A stretch of DNA of 64,000 nucleotides from Odontocerum albicorne (taxonomy: Eukaryota; Arthropoda; Insecta; Trichoptera; Odontoceridae): positions 34,191,491 through 34,255,490 of the forward strand of contig OX463848.1 in the NCBI GenBank assembly GCA_949825065.1, given 5' to 3'. The position numbers and the translations under genes were made by a program. The notes beneath the pieces are model-generated. The model had not been told where the DNA came from. It was given only the letters and a program-made list of their open reading frames with translations, and searched no databases. This document shows positions 10,637-21,012 of the stretch, piece after piece. Position 1 is the first letter of the stretch, and the number at the start of each line of letters is the position of its first letter.

Positions 10637-10914
10637 TACTTCATTTTATTGATAGGTGCTATGAAACTATGTTATTTAAGTTTCTTGGTGGTTTTAGACA
10701 CTCGGACACTACGATGGCTGCCAGACATAATTTGTTCTTCTCTCTTAGAATTTTTAGAATAAAGTGTGATATATTACATTTAGACTGTTTTTTATTATTC
10801 AAGTCTTACGCAATATACCTTCATATTAAGTGTATTTTTAATACAATAGATTTCAATCGATAGCAGAATATTTCTCGTAACTTTAATGTGTTAATTTTGT
10901 TATTATGACAGTCA
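10637..10914. other. No feature recognised
   Basis: Contains a 79-codon frame (10624-10863) with no recognisable motif. Confidence 0.4.
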
Positions 10915-11245
10915 TATTATATCATCATCATCACCATTGTCAACCAGGGTCGATCCACTACTGGATGAAGGTCTCTCCAAGTTGACTCCAAACAGTTCGT
11001 GTTTTTACTCGTTGGTGCCATGTAATGCTGTTGTGCTTCCTAATCTATCCAGCGTACCTTCGGGAATCTGAAATTTTATCTACGTGTTCTGCCTCTTGCC
11101 CCTTCATTTTCTTGCACGCCTTTATAATGTCTTCTACCTTTGTTTTGTTGCGAATCCAAGTGTACCTTTGTTTTGATCGAATTTAATGATAACTAAAACA
11201 CCACTGTCAAATACGTCTTATAGCGAGTCGGTTTCGAACCCTCTG
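10915..11245 (-). pseudogene. RTE-like LINE C-terminus and 3' end
   Basis: Minus-strand translation contains KVEDIIKACKKMKGQEAEHV, ITWHQRVKTRT and WSQLGETFIQ.WIDPG. The W..LGE.F.QQW block followed by a (GAT)n tail (ATCATCATCATCACC on the plus strand at 10921) is the usual 3' end of a widespread insect RTE-type element. Confidence 0.7.
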
Positions 11246-12530
11246 TCAATGACTATCCCAATTCTTCTTAAGTCTATTCAAGTGCAGTCTTTCCTATTGA
11301 GTTCAAGTCCTTTTTAATTATCCGAATAAACGGGTTCTGCTTGAACACTGCGTTTTTATTTTTTAAACTGCGATTAATTTGGGGTGAATAATAACTACAC
11401 AAAAAAAGATTTCTCGATGAAATTCACGAAAGATAATAATGCACGTGAAAGTATGATTTATTCATAAATTAATGCGAAATCTGGTACGTATCACACTATC
11501 AAAACTTTCACCAAAAAAGACAAAAAATATAATTGACTTAATCGACATTAAATTGTCGCTGCGAGCTATCTATTATATTATACTTCGACCGTATTAACTT
11601 TTACAAAGTGTCGGCATAATTAAAGAACAATAAATGAAGGCATAGCATAATGGCAAGTCTTTATGTAAAGCCATTTGTATGTGATGGTTATGATCCTAAG
11701 TGATGCGTGATTAAAATATTAAAAGAGTTATAAATATTTATTGCCCCCTTTTTGTTAACAATAACCGCCCACACGTTTTGATGATGGCCGTGATCAATTT
11801 TATGGGGTTTATTCTATGGTGTTATAAACCGATTGATTTGATATCTTATTCATAATGCTAGGCAGTTGAGATAACTATAACTTATTTTCGAGGTTATATA
11901 TTTTTAAGAAATATATTAACGTTCGTTTTTCTCCTGGGGGCTTCGAATTGGAATTCTTTTGAGAAAAAATAAATAAACGGTGACTTGAAAAAAAAGTTTT
12001 AGTCTAGTTTCTGATAAAGAAGTAATTGATTTTTTTTATTATCTATTTATTAATTTTTAATGTCCACAGCCTTTGCAAAAATCAAAATTCAAAACAATTT
12101 AAACGAAAAAAATCAAAACTTAACAATAATCAAACCTTAACAACAATCAAATTTAACAACAATCAAACTTTAAAACATATCACATAATAAAATGCAAATC
12201 AATTATAAGTCAAATATTAACAAGGAAAAATGATATACGAGTATGTAAGATAGAAAAAAATACACGAAACAAGTTTTATACATTAAAAATTTAACTTTCT
12301 GATTAAAACGTTTTAATTTAAAAGCGATACATGAAATTACCATGGAGACATCCACTAATTTCAGCTTTCTCATGGAGCAACTGAAAAACGTCGGAATCCT
12401 TGTACTCTTTTGTTAATAGACGGAATATATCAAAATGTCAGAAAATATTCAATTGTTTGTTTTAATTTCAAACCATCATTATTGTAACTAAATTGTCATT
12501 AGAAATTCGAATACTGTACATGATTTCCCT
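11246..12530. other. Unique AT-rich DNA, possible conserved non-coding sequence
   Basis: No repeat family matches. The part 11360-11900 has mixed composition and homeodomain-like cores (CGATTAAT, ATAATTAAAG, CATAAATTAATG), plus TTTTATGGGGTTTATTCTAT. From 11990 it becomes low-complexity AT-rich sequence. A regulatory role is only a guess. Confidence 0.3.
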
Positions 12531-12610
12531 GTTAGGGTAGACCTAGAAGATAGAGTGCCAAACTTACATCTCGGCATTCTTCCTTTGCTTTCTCAACCTT
12601 CATATGAAGT
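12531..12610 (-). mobile_element. LINE-B 3' end fragment
   Basis: GTTAGGGTAGACCTAGAAGATAG and AGTGCCAAACTT match the complement of the LINE-B end. Confidence 0.55.
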
Positions 12611-12920
12611 TGTTTATGTTTCTCTTACTCGTTCAAATTGCATGAATTTTGTCTATCTGTACTTTTCATGGAACTTTCGCTACCACGAATCTCATTCATA
12701 TTTGAATTTTGATATGTTCCCTTTTATCCAAATTGTGTGGACTTGATCTGTCCGTTCTTTTCATGGGGATTTCTCGATCACGAATCTCACTCATGTTTAA
12801 ATTGTATACGAGTATGTTAAATTTTGATACGTTACCCTTCTTTCTTTCCAAATTGTATGGGCTTTGTCTATCCATACTTTTGATAGAGCTTTTTCTACCA
12901 CGAATCTCACTAATGTTTGG
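12606..12920. repeat. Degenerate tandem repeat, three copies of about 95 bp
   Basis: The block CACGAATCTCA(C/T)T recurs at 12684, 12779 and 12899, each preceded by a CAAATTG..TG..CTTTTCATGG-type stretch. Spacing is 95 and then 120 bp. The extra length of the third interval coincides with a TTAAAT-flanked segment containing TACGAGTA (about 12798-12820). Confidence 0.7.
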
Positions 12921-12954
12921 ATTTTGATATGTTAAATAAGTTTTTAGTCAGCAC

Positions 12955-13015
12955 TGCGCTCATCACATCCAAATCACCTCAACGTGCTTTTTCACCTTAC
13001 TTAACACAACGGCAT
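12955..13015 (-). mobile_element. LINE-B internal fragment
   Basis: Complement of the LRWFGHVER coding block: ACATCCAAATCACCTCAACG followed by TGCTTTTTCACCTTACTTAA. Confidence 0.55.
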
Positions 13016-13539
13016 TAAGCTAACATGTATTCTTAATAACTATATATATTATTACGTCATGTATAACGATGATTCTTTTTTACATTCGACAGACTAGGTT
13101 TAATGGAAATAGGCCCTGCTTTAAGGTGTTTGAATTAAGTAATGTGAATAAATTGAATGCTATGAGCTTTCAAGTTTCATGAGTAGCTGCAGCCCAAACC
13201 TGTTGGATTTCTATGTGTGAATTTCACGGATGCAAGCCAAATATCTCAGAACGGGCAATGAGTCTAGTGAAATTAATGATACAGGCCATTTGTTTTGTTA
13301 AAAATTTATTATATAAATATTTCAATATGTGCGTGTCATTTTAAGTGGTACGATAAAATACCATATAACTTCATACTTAAAAGTCTCGAGTGGTTGAAGA
13401 TAGAGAAGATAGTTCAACATAAGGTCGTAGTAATGATGTTCAGAGTTCTCGATATTTTCAGGATTGTTTTAGATGGGAGGAGATCTTCGAGTCTTGTCTC
13501 AGGTTAAGGTTGAGCGCTGCAAATACTACGCTGCAAATA
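13016..13539. other. No feature recognised
   Basis: AT-rich; the 70-codon frame 13295-13507 has no known motif. Confidence 0.4.
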
Positions 13540-13735
13540 GTATATACAATAGTACAACCTTACATGTTTATTGTCATATGGCAATCTCTTTTAACCAACC
13601 AGAAAGATATTTAAAAGGCCTTAAACGAGAACCAGATTGAAATCCTTGTTTTAAAATCTGGGTTCTAACGGATATCGAACCAGCAACGACCGAAAAGAGA
13701 GACAAGGGTCTTACTAACTAGACTACGGAGATTAT
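13540..13735 (-). mobile_element. SINE-A, full length
   Basis: All parts are present in order (complement): tail ACAACC...TTATTGTCATATGGCAATCT, CAACCAGAAAGATATTTAA, CTGGGTTCTAACGGATATCG (B box) and CTTACTAACTAGACTACGGA (A box and 5' end). Confidence 0.85.
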
Positions 13736-13789
13736 CCAAATTTAAAAAAAAATCAAAACCATGGCACACTTAGAGCCCATTGTGGAAAA

Positions 13790-14160
13790 TAATATATATT
13801 TATAGCTCAGTAAGATATAGGCAAAACAATCAAACCAATTTTCATAATAGACCTCTGCTTAATATGTTTCCAATTTAAAATCCCTCCCTCTGGATATTTA
13901 GATTTGACTTGCCTTCAAGATTTACTTTCAATTTTCCCCGCTCCATTCACCATTGTATCACATTTCTCCCCATTTCTGTTCCCTTACCTCATCCCTCTTA
14001 TATTATATTATTTACACTTGTAGAGGAAGTATATTTTGTAACAATTTAGTTTATCTTCGCCTGACGATGAAGACGGTGGTCTTCGAAACCGGTTGTAAAC
14101 AAAAATAAACCTGTGGTGAACACAAAAATATAAAATAAGTTTTTCATTTACTTATTTTTC
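13790..14160 (+). repeat. Repeat G, copy 1
   Basis: Shares ~300 bp with 31378-31690: TCATAATAGACCTCTGCTTAA, pyrimidine-rich CCATTTCTGTTCCCTTACCTC, then CCTGACGATGAAGACGGTGG followed by GTCTTCGAAACCGG and AATAAACCTGTGGTGAACAC. The CTGACGA-hairpin-GAAAC part resembles a hammerhead ribozyme core and the ends of Penelope-like elements. No coding sequence seen. Confidence 0.7.
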
Positions 14161-14164
14161 GTTT

Positions 14165-14312
14165 TACGTAAAAGCCTAGATTACTAGGAACACGACAAAT
14201 GAAAGGCTAACAAACCTAGATAAATATAAATTGAGCGTCCACCTTTTATTACTTGTTGTTTTTCATAAATTATGTGTTTATACAATTACTTGTCATGTAA
14301 AGAAATAAATAA
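14165..14312 (+). repeat. Repeat H, 3' portion, copy 1
   Basis: AAGCCTAGATTACTAGGAAC, ACGACAAATGAAAGGC and CTTGTCATGTAAAGAAATAA match the 3' third of repeat H at 26125-26571 and 56088-56565. The 5' part is missing. Confidence 0.75.
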
Positions 14313-14689
14313 TACGCTAGTCAAACAACTAAATTCGTAGATTATTTTAAAATTAAGAGCGTTATAAACTAAACCTTGTTAAATTTCGATTCGAGGATAT
14401 TAAATATTAGCATATTTCTGTCTTAAAACTATAAAATATTAAAAAATATATCATTTTTCTTTGCCAAAACTATATTTTTTTAATTATGTAACATAATTTA
14501 TTCAAAGCTCTCTCGAAGTTAAGCACCCATTTGATGTAAATGCGATTCGAATTTAGCTTCTAATTTTATGCTGAATTTTAATTATGAAATAAAGTATTAT
14601 ATTATATCTGAAAATATAAAGAAGGATTGGGATCAGTTAATAGGACTTTTGATAAATAGAAAATTAAGAGATTTTATTTTTTTCATTTA
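14313..14689. other. AT-rich DNA, nothing recognised
   Basis: No open frame or repeat identified. Confidence 0.4.
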
Positions 14690-15200
14690 AGTAATGATTA
14701 AATTAGATAAGATTATAGTAAAACTATATGGGAGTGAAACGTGGCTGTGGAAAAATATTAAAAAGTGCCGAATAAATGCTGTGGAAATGAGTGTACTGAG
14801 AAGAATTCATAGGAGGGCAACGTGGGACAGAATACCGAATGAAATTATTAGAGATGAATATGAACTAGAGGCTTAATGCTGAATAAGATGAAAAAGAGCA
14901 ATCTAAGATGGTTTGGACATGTGGAATGAATTAGTGTAGAGATACTAACAAAACACATATATAGTGCAAATTTGAGTTGTAGGCTTGGTAGAGGAATATC
15001 AAGGAAAGTTTGGTTTGATCAAGTGAATGATATTTTGAAAGAAGAAAATGTAAGATAAATCGTGAAAGCTGTGTGAGAAGATGCATGATTGTGTAAGACG
15101 TGAAAGATATATGTCGTGCAAGGTGTTTCTAGTACTCTATCCTCTCTACCTACACCTGCAGGGACACGGCGTGATTGTATATACGTGTGTTATAATTATG
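14690..15200 (+). pseudogene. LINE-B reverse transcriptase C-terminus
   Basis: The frame 14694-14876 reads LYGSETWLWKN, INAVEMSVLRRIHRRATWDR and IPNEIIRDEYELEA, the YGSETW and RRI..R...D.I.NE.IR blocks of RTE-type elements. After stops the same product continues as KMKKSNLRWFGHVE, then GRGISRKVWFDQVND. It ends with a CTCTATCCTCTCTACCTACA C-terminal signature. Catalytic palm absent. Confidence 0.85.
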
Positions 15201-15229
15201 TAAGATGATAAATTATTGAATAACTATAA

Positions 15230-15345
15230 TCGCTTAACGATTTTGGAAGAGGTGAAATATGTGCGTTGAAATAGGAAGATTTTGCACTCTGTTTTCTTTA
15301 CCTATCCCAGTAAGGAAACGACGTGATGGTTTGTGTGTAAGTAAT
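15230..15345 (+). mobile_element. LINE-B 3' end, second short copy
   Basis: Repeats the last ~110 bp of LINE-B just after the previous copy: GAAGAGGTGAAATATGTGCG, then CACTCTGTTTTCTTTACCTA and GACGTGATGGTTTGTG. Confidence 0.7.
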
Positions 15346-15424
15346 GATTTCTTTTTAAAAAGGTATTTTGTGTAAATTTATTTAGACACTTGAATTTAAA
15401 ATATATTGTACATACACATTACAT

Positions 15425-15560
15425 AGGTATTATCATGCCATTTCATTTTATAGAAGGCAAAGAGAACAGAGTGCCACACTTGCTTATTGCGACATACATA
15501 TTTTGCCTCTTCAACATTCTTACACCTTCTCCTACAACTCCAATCATATTTTCCTTAGCC
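15425..15560 (-). mobile_element. LINE-B 3' end
   Basis: Complement of the coding end: ATCATGCCATTTCATTTTAT, AGAACAGAGTGCCACACTTG and GCCTCTTCAACATTCTTACA. Confidence 0.7.
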
Positions 15561-15789
15561 TTAATTCTACTTCTAACATTCATCTCAAACAAACATTTAT
15601 TCTTTATCCTGTTATTCTTCTTTTTGAATTCTTCAACTTGCTCTAATAATTCATTGTTAATCCATACAAAACAAGAGATTTCAAGTGTGATATCCGACGG
15701 TACCCAAAAATAATAAAAAATCAGTCAGGTTTGAAAGATCGTCTAGAAACGATACTCGCAAGCGCGACTAGATGATTATATATTGTACG

Positions 15790-15833
15790 AGTATTCACCG
15801 TATCACACTTTTGTTATATACGGTATAGCCGGT
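15790..15833 (-). mobile_element. SINE-A tail, left part of a copy split by LINE-C
   Basis: CACACTTTTGTTATATACGG and TATAGCCGG are the complement of the SINE-A tail end. The SINE continues at 16441 after the LINE-C insertion. Confidence 0.65.
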
Positions 15834-16440
15834 TGAACTGGTTGAATGTTAGAAATAAACGCCAAATTCACATACTGTCTCTGTTGTATACTATCTCTAA
15901 TTATCCCGCCGCACCCTCTTATCTCGCCGAAAATTTTCAGCGTCTTTCCAATCATGGATTAGCGCTACGCTCAAACAGAGATTGTTTATAGGTAGGCCTT
16001 TCCAATTCACCGCTTCCCTGTTTTTACTTCGTCCTTTATTGTCCATGCAGTGAGACTCTGGAATCAGTTACAAACCAATATAAGACTCGCTCCGTCCTTG
16101 GCATGCTTTAAGAAGCAACTGAAAAAACTCTTAATTTCTAGTCAGTAAAACAACATGTTTCATTCCTGATTTTTGTTTTCCTTTCCTATCCACCATCCCG
16201 TCCTTTTCTTTTGACTGATGACATTTCTCTTTACGTGAAAAAGAATATTCGGGTGATTGTCTGTCTTTGTGGGCAGTGGGCTCACGTATTTGTTAATGGA
16301 TTTCGTGGGGATGAATAGCCATTTGAATGATTTATGCGACCATGTAATTTGCTTCATTTACTTTTGTCTGGTTGGTTGGAAGAGATTTCCGCCTGACAAT
16401 AAGCCCTCTAGGTTGTATTTGGAAATATTAAATAAATAAA
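15834..16440 (+). mobile_element. LINE-C, 5'-truncated
   Basis: The first ~130 bp translate to LNVRNKRQIHILSLLYTISN, then SYLAENFQRLSNHGLALRSN, the end of a jockey/CR1-like reverse transcriptase. After the TLESVTNQYKTR-coding stretch and stop, the 3' region runs to GTCTGGTTGGTTGGAAGAG, a TTTCCGCCTGACAATAA stem region, and ATTAAATAAATAAA. Flanks are both SINE-A, with an imperfect ~10 bp duplication (TATAGCCGG / CATAATCTGG). Confidence 0.85.
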
Positions 16441-16565
16441 CATAATCTGGTGAATTTATTACCATGTAATAATAAACTAACCAGACAGATTTTAAAGAGA
16501 ACTTAGTGAAAATCAGGCTGGAAGTCTTCTTAAAATCGGGAATCGAATTCAAGACTCTCGTGATA
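16441..16565 (-). mobile_element. SINE-A, right part of the split copy
   Basis: AATCTGGTGAATTTATTACC, ACTAACCAGACAGATTTTAA and GTGAAAATCAGGCTGGAAG continue the SINE to a worn B box (GGGAATCGAATTCAAG). Confidence 0.65.
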
Positions 16566-17345
16566 CTTTGCTTCATATACTACAAAAAGGCTTTTGATTG
16601 CGTCAAATGGAGTCAAATTGCGTCAATTGCCTTAGAGAGTACGTCAAGGCTGTATACTGTTATCTGACTTAGTCAACATATATGGAGAGTACACCGTGAG
16701 AAAAATATAAAACGGATGGCAAGGTGGTTTTGTTAGAGGAAGTCGTAAAATCTTCAATATATAATTTGCAGACGATACAACAACGCTTACAGCCAACAAC
16801 GAAATTAGGATTCCCAAGCTCTTTTATGGAGTTCATATAAGGAGTCGCTAGCGTGGACAAAAAATAGCCAAAGCAAAATAAGTCTGACAAACCTGTCATC
16901 ACTCAGAAGAACGCAAATTTTTGTAGTTGAGTGTCTGGTTTCTCTACAGCACTGATGAGCATGGAGAAAACCAGATACATACCTGTCTCCATAGCACTGA
17001 TGGACGATGAGAAAAAAGGATGAAAAACAGGGAAGATACTTTTGAAATGTGGTATTGTAGGCGAATGGTCTGAGATTATCGAAAGACTCTCGACAACGTG
17101 CAGAAAAATAAACTTTTCAAACTTTGGGCTAGAAAGAATGATGAAAGTCTGAAGAAACTGATGATCAGGGGGACAGTCGAAAGAAGGTGAACAAAATAAA
17201 CGTTTTCTTTGAAATAGATGGATCAAATTAATTAGTTAAAAGGGTTTTCTGTAAGCGCTGCATTCAACATAGCCCAGCACCTTGAGGAATGGAGACAGGT
17301 GGTGCGCGGAGTTCGAGATATAGAAGAGAACCACAACGCTTAGCG
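16566..17345 (+). pseudogene. RTE-like reverse transcriptase with palm motifs
   Basis: Motif A is encoded at 16581-16610 as YKKAFDCVKW; motif C at 16765-16776 as FADD followed by TTTLTANNE. The distance between them is too short, so part of the palm is deleted. From 17010 frames give TFEMWYCRRMV, then a relic of SRQRAEKNKLF and SLKKLMIRGTVERR, the FEMWCYRRM block of RTE/BovB-type elements. The end reads FNIAQHLEEWRQVVRGVRD. There are several stops and shifts. The 107-codon minus-strand frame here (16903-17226) is a shadow. Confidence 0.78.
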
Positions 17346-17374
17346 TTGAATATGCGTTAAAGAAGAAAAAGGGA

Positions 17375-17480
17375 AAAGCCAGACTGGAACTCTTTTAAAA
17401 ATAAATTGAATTCCAACGTGAATCAAACCCGAGACCTTCGGATAGAAAGACAGGTGTCTTGCCAACTAGGCCCCAAACGC
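17375..17480 (-). mobile_element. SINE-A head and middle
   Basis: GCCAGACTGGAACTCTTTT, a B box (ACGTGAATCAAACCCGAG) and CTTGCCAACTAGGCCCCAA (A box). The tail is missing. Confidence 0.75.
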
Positions 17481-17484
17481 TAGT

Positions 17485-18005
17485 CAGGTATACCAAAATA
17501 ATTAATCTAATTAGAAAGGTCAGACAATCACAGCAGTCATAATAATTAGGCGTTAGTTAGGTATATCCCGTATTATATCCTTCAAAATATCGCGTTAACA
17601 ACCAGTTTAAGCCAATGTTTATGATTTTTATCAATATAATAATGCATTGTTTGCGATTAATGGAATCAACTCCACTGTCATCCAAATCTAACGGTAATTA
17701 GTCAAGTAAATTGAATTAATGTTCGCTTGTGAAACCAGACTGAAACAACGACCATCATTCCTCATTCAATTACATCATTAATTGGCATTCATTAATCGCA
17801 CGCAATTAGTCGGCCGATTAGCTTGGATGGGGGAATCGTTACACCCAACAGCCGCACGGACTAATCAATACGCCATAACTAGTCATTACTGCGGCCCGAG
17901 ACGGAGATTATGGCGCAATCTGGACAGGACGTTATCAAATAACCAGATTTTTGTATCAAACGATTCAATCATTGAAAGATTATCTTCGATTATTTAAACT
18001 CCTCA
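17485..18005. promoter_or_regulatory. TAAT-rich unique block, possible cis-regulatory element
   Basis: No transposon similarity is seen between the SINE at 17480 and LINE-B at 18045. TAAT/ATTA cores recur densely (AATAATTAATCTAATTAG, CATTAATTGGCATTCATTAA, CGCAATTAGTCGGCCGATTA), the cores bound by homeodomain proteins. Base composition is less extreme than in neighbouring gaps. A 71-codon frame (17782-17997) lacks any motif. Regulatory function is inference only. Confidence 0.3.
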
Positions 18006-18044
18006 GGTGACTTACCGTAAATAAGAGAAACAGGAGACACCGCG

Positions 18045-18300
18045 TGATAAAATGAAGAAAGATTAACAAAATAGTTATTTATGGTGCAAGTGTGAGTGAA
18101 AGGTAGACGAAGACCAAGGAGAGTATGATTGTATGAAGTGAATTGTATTCTGAATGTAGGAAATGTAGAAAGTCAGAGAATCGTAGAAGTTCTGTGGATA
18201 AAGAAGAGGCTAAGGGTTTTTTTCGAGATAGGAAATAATGGTGATGTGTTATTTCTACCTACTCCGAAAGAGAAATGACGTGAGGATATGTATGTATGTA
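18045..18300 (+). mobile_element. LINE-B 3' portion
   Basis: TATGGTGCAAGTGTGAGTGA, AGGTAGACGAAGACCAAGG and the end CTACTCCGAAAGAGAAATGA follow the LINE-B order (GRRRPRRV..., SAYP-type end). Frames are broken. Confidence 0.75.
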
Positions 18301-18417
18301 AATCTGTCTAACAAAAAACTGCACCAGATGTAACTTACCGATCGTCTTGGAAGTTAATTCTCCTTCCAATCAAAACTCTGGGTTTAATATGTCAAGAAAA
18401 TGTGTTTACTAAAGTGC

Positions 18418-19763
18418 AGTTTGCACACAATAAACCAATACACGCACAGGCGTATTTTATCCACAATATAGCTGACAATCCTACTTGATTACGCGGGATA
18501 GCCTTCGTCTTCCCCATCATGCTTTGCACACAATAAACCAATACACGCACAGGCGTCTTTTATCCACAATATAGCTGACAATCCTACTTGATTACGCTGG
18601 ATAGTCTATCGTCTTCCCCATCATGCTTTGCACATAATAAACCAATACACGCATAGGCGTCTTTTATCCACAATATAGCTGACAATCCTACTTAATTACG
18701 CGGGATAGCCTATCATCTTCCCCATAATGCTTTGCACACAATAAACCAATACGCGCACATGCGTTTTCTATCCACAGGATAGCTGACAATCCTACTTAAT
18801 TACGCTGGATAGTCTATCGTCTTCCTCATCATGCTTTGCACACAATAAACCAAGACACGCACAGGCGTCTTCTATCCACAATATAGCTGACAATCCTACT
18901 TGATTACGCTGGATAGTCTATCGTCTTCTCCATCATGCTTTGCACACAATAAACCAATACACGCACAGGCGTCTTTTATCCACAATATAGCTGACAATCC
19001 TACTTGATTACGCTGGATAGTCTATCGTCTTCTCCATCATGCTTTGCACATAATAAACCAATACACGCATAGGCGTCTTTTATCCACAAGATAGCTGACA
19101 ATCCTACTTAATTACGCGGGATAGCCTATCATCTTCCCCATTATGCTTTGCACACAATAAACCAATACGCGCACATGCGTTTTCTATCCACAGGATAGCT
19201 GACAATCCTACTTAATTACGCTGGATAGTCTATCGTCTTCCTCATCATGCTTTGCACACAATAAACCAAGACTTGCACAGGCGTCTTCTATCCACAATAT
19301 AGCTGACAATCCTACTTGATTACGCTGGATAGTCTATCGTCTTCCTCATCATGCTTTGCACACAATAAACCAAGACACGCACAGGCGTCTTCTATCCACA
19401 ATATAGCTGACAATCCTACTTGATTACGCTGGATAGTCTATCGTCTTCCTCATCATGCTTTGCACACAATAAACCAAGACACGCACAGGCGTCTTCTATC
19501 CACAATATAGCTGACAATCCTACTTGATTACGCTGGATAGTCTATCGTCTTCCTCATCATGCTTTGCACACAATAAACCAATACACGCACAGGCGTCTTT
19601 TATCCACAATATAGCTGACAATCCTCCTTAATTAAGCTGAATAGTCTATCCTGCTTTGCACACAATAAACTAATACACGCGCATGGGTCTTCTATCCACA
19701 AGATAGCTGTCAATCCTATTTGATTACGCGGGATAGTCTATCGTCTCCCACATCATGCTTTGA
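18418..19763. repeat. 104-bp satellite, 13 tandem units
   Basis: Taking the G of TTTGCAC as phase, units start at 18423, 18526, 18630, 18734, 18838, 18942, 19046, 19150, 19254, 19358, 19462, 19566 and 19658. All are 104 bp except the first (103) and last-but-one (92, a deletion). Each has ATAAACCAATACACGCACAG, TATCCACAATATAGCTGACA and a palindromic GATAG-(T/C)-CTATC. Variants recur every four units, giving a 416-bp higher-order period. No coding frame. Confidence 0.97.
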
Positions 19764-20295
19764 AGAATGTGGTCACCCAAGTAGATATCACATGATAACT
19801 GAAGCACTCTTAGTCAGTCTTTTTTAACTACCATAAATGTCACTATAGAAATAAATGTACATTATGTTAACTGTGAAGACGATGATATTAAGGTATTTTG
19901 TTACTAAGAATGATTTTCAACAAGTTCACGCGTTGTCCGTATCTAATTCGTCTAGTGCTGTATTTTTTGTTAGAAATCAACAAGTTAGCTTGGAAATAGA
20001 ACTTTAATAACATAGATTTGCGCCTGACATATGTCGGAAATTACAACACCTCGTTGTATGTAATAATAACCTAACAGGAGACCAATGGTGGATCTAATAT
20101 GCCGTTTCCTTTATTCCAGGTGAGGTCAAGATATGGTACGTAAACTGTTTGAAATATTAATATTTTAACTTGCAAAAAATTCCATATAACATATTTACAT
20201 ATGTTATTCATAAGCAAACTGCAATGGAAAGGTAATTCTTGTGAAGTTACAGTGACATCTATAATTCATTATTGTATATTGTATACAAATTAAGG
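19764..20295. other. No feature recognised
   Basis: AT-rich sequence between the satellite and a LINE-B copy. Confidence 0.4.
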
Positions 20296-21012
20296 AAAAT
20301 ATTCAATGATCTACAAAGGTGCTGAAAGACAAGTTTGTATAAGAACGATGCATTGACTGAGTGGTTTAACATTTCGAAAGGTGTAAAGCAAGGATATGTT
20401 TTGTCACTCTGGTTGTTTAATATTAATGTGGATTAATGCGTGAAGGAACTACAGAGGTTAATAGGTGACAAACAAATATCGAATGGGAATGTGTGCGGAT
20501 TGCTGTTTGTTGATGATATGGTAATGTAAGTGGATAATGAGGATGACTTACAGCGTCTAATAAGTAAATTGAATGAGATATGTTGAGAGAAAGGTCTGAG
20601 AAGGAATGTTGCGATATCCAAAGTCATAGTGATAGAAAAATAAATGAGTAAAGTGAGTAAGTAAAATAGAGTACACATAGTCACAATATCTCCAAGAATA
20701 TGGAATTAAGTGTTTAGGGATGAATGTGAACTTAATACTGATGTGTTGAGTAAGGTGAAGACGAGCATTGTGAGCCGGTTTGGACTCGTGGAACAAATCA
20801 ATTATGAAAGATCAACAAAATAAATATAAAGTGCAAATACAAGTGGAAGGCGTGGTAGTGTAAGACCAAGGAAGTATGGTTGGATCAAGTGGATTATATT
20901 TTGAATAAAGGAAATGTAAAGAAGTAAGAGAAAGCATGGGAGTTGTATGAAAATATGTATAGATATGGAAGATGAGAATTATGTGTGTTGAGATGGGAAA
21001 GTCTAACGGAAA
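20296..21012 (+). pseudogene. LINE-B reverse transcriptase, longest copy
   Basis: The plus strand encodes WFNISKGVKQGYVLS.WLFNI (palm motif B, GVKQG.VLSPWLFN) at about 20360-20430. Then comes GNVCGLLFVDDMVM at about 20490-20535, motif C with FADD changed to FVDD. DLQRLISKLNEIC and a GLRRNVA..K block follow. The C-terminal part runs through GVVV..P.KYG-type relics to the MCVEMGK region at 21000, where the copy breaks off before the usual SAYP end. Many stops. This copy shows that LINE-B is an RTE-like element. Confidence 0.8.

Noticed and set aside
16903..17226. 107-codon minus-strand frame
   Set aside because: Antisense of the RTE-like FEMW..CRR region; composition is low-complexity Phe/Ser/Pro.
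18418..19763. CRISPR or gene array
   Set aside because: Units are head-to-tail satellite monomers with no spacers and no conserved frame.
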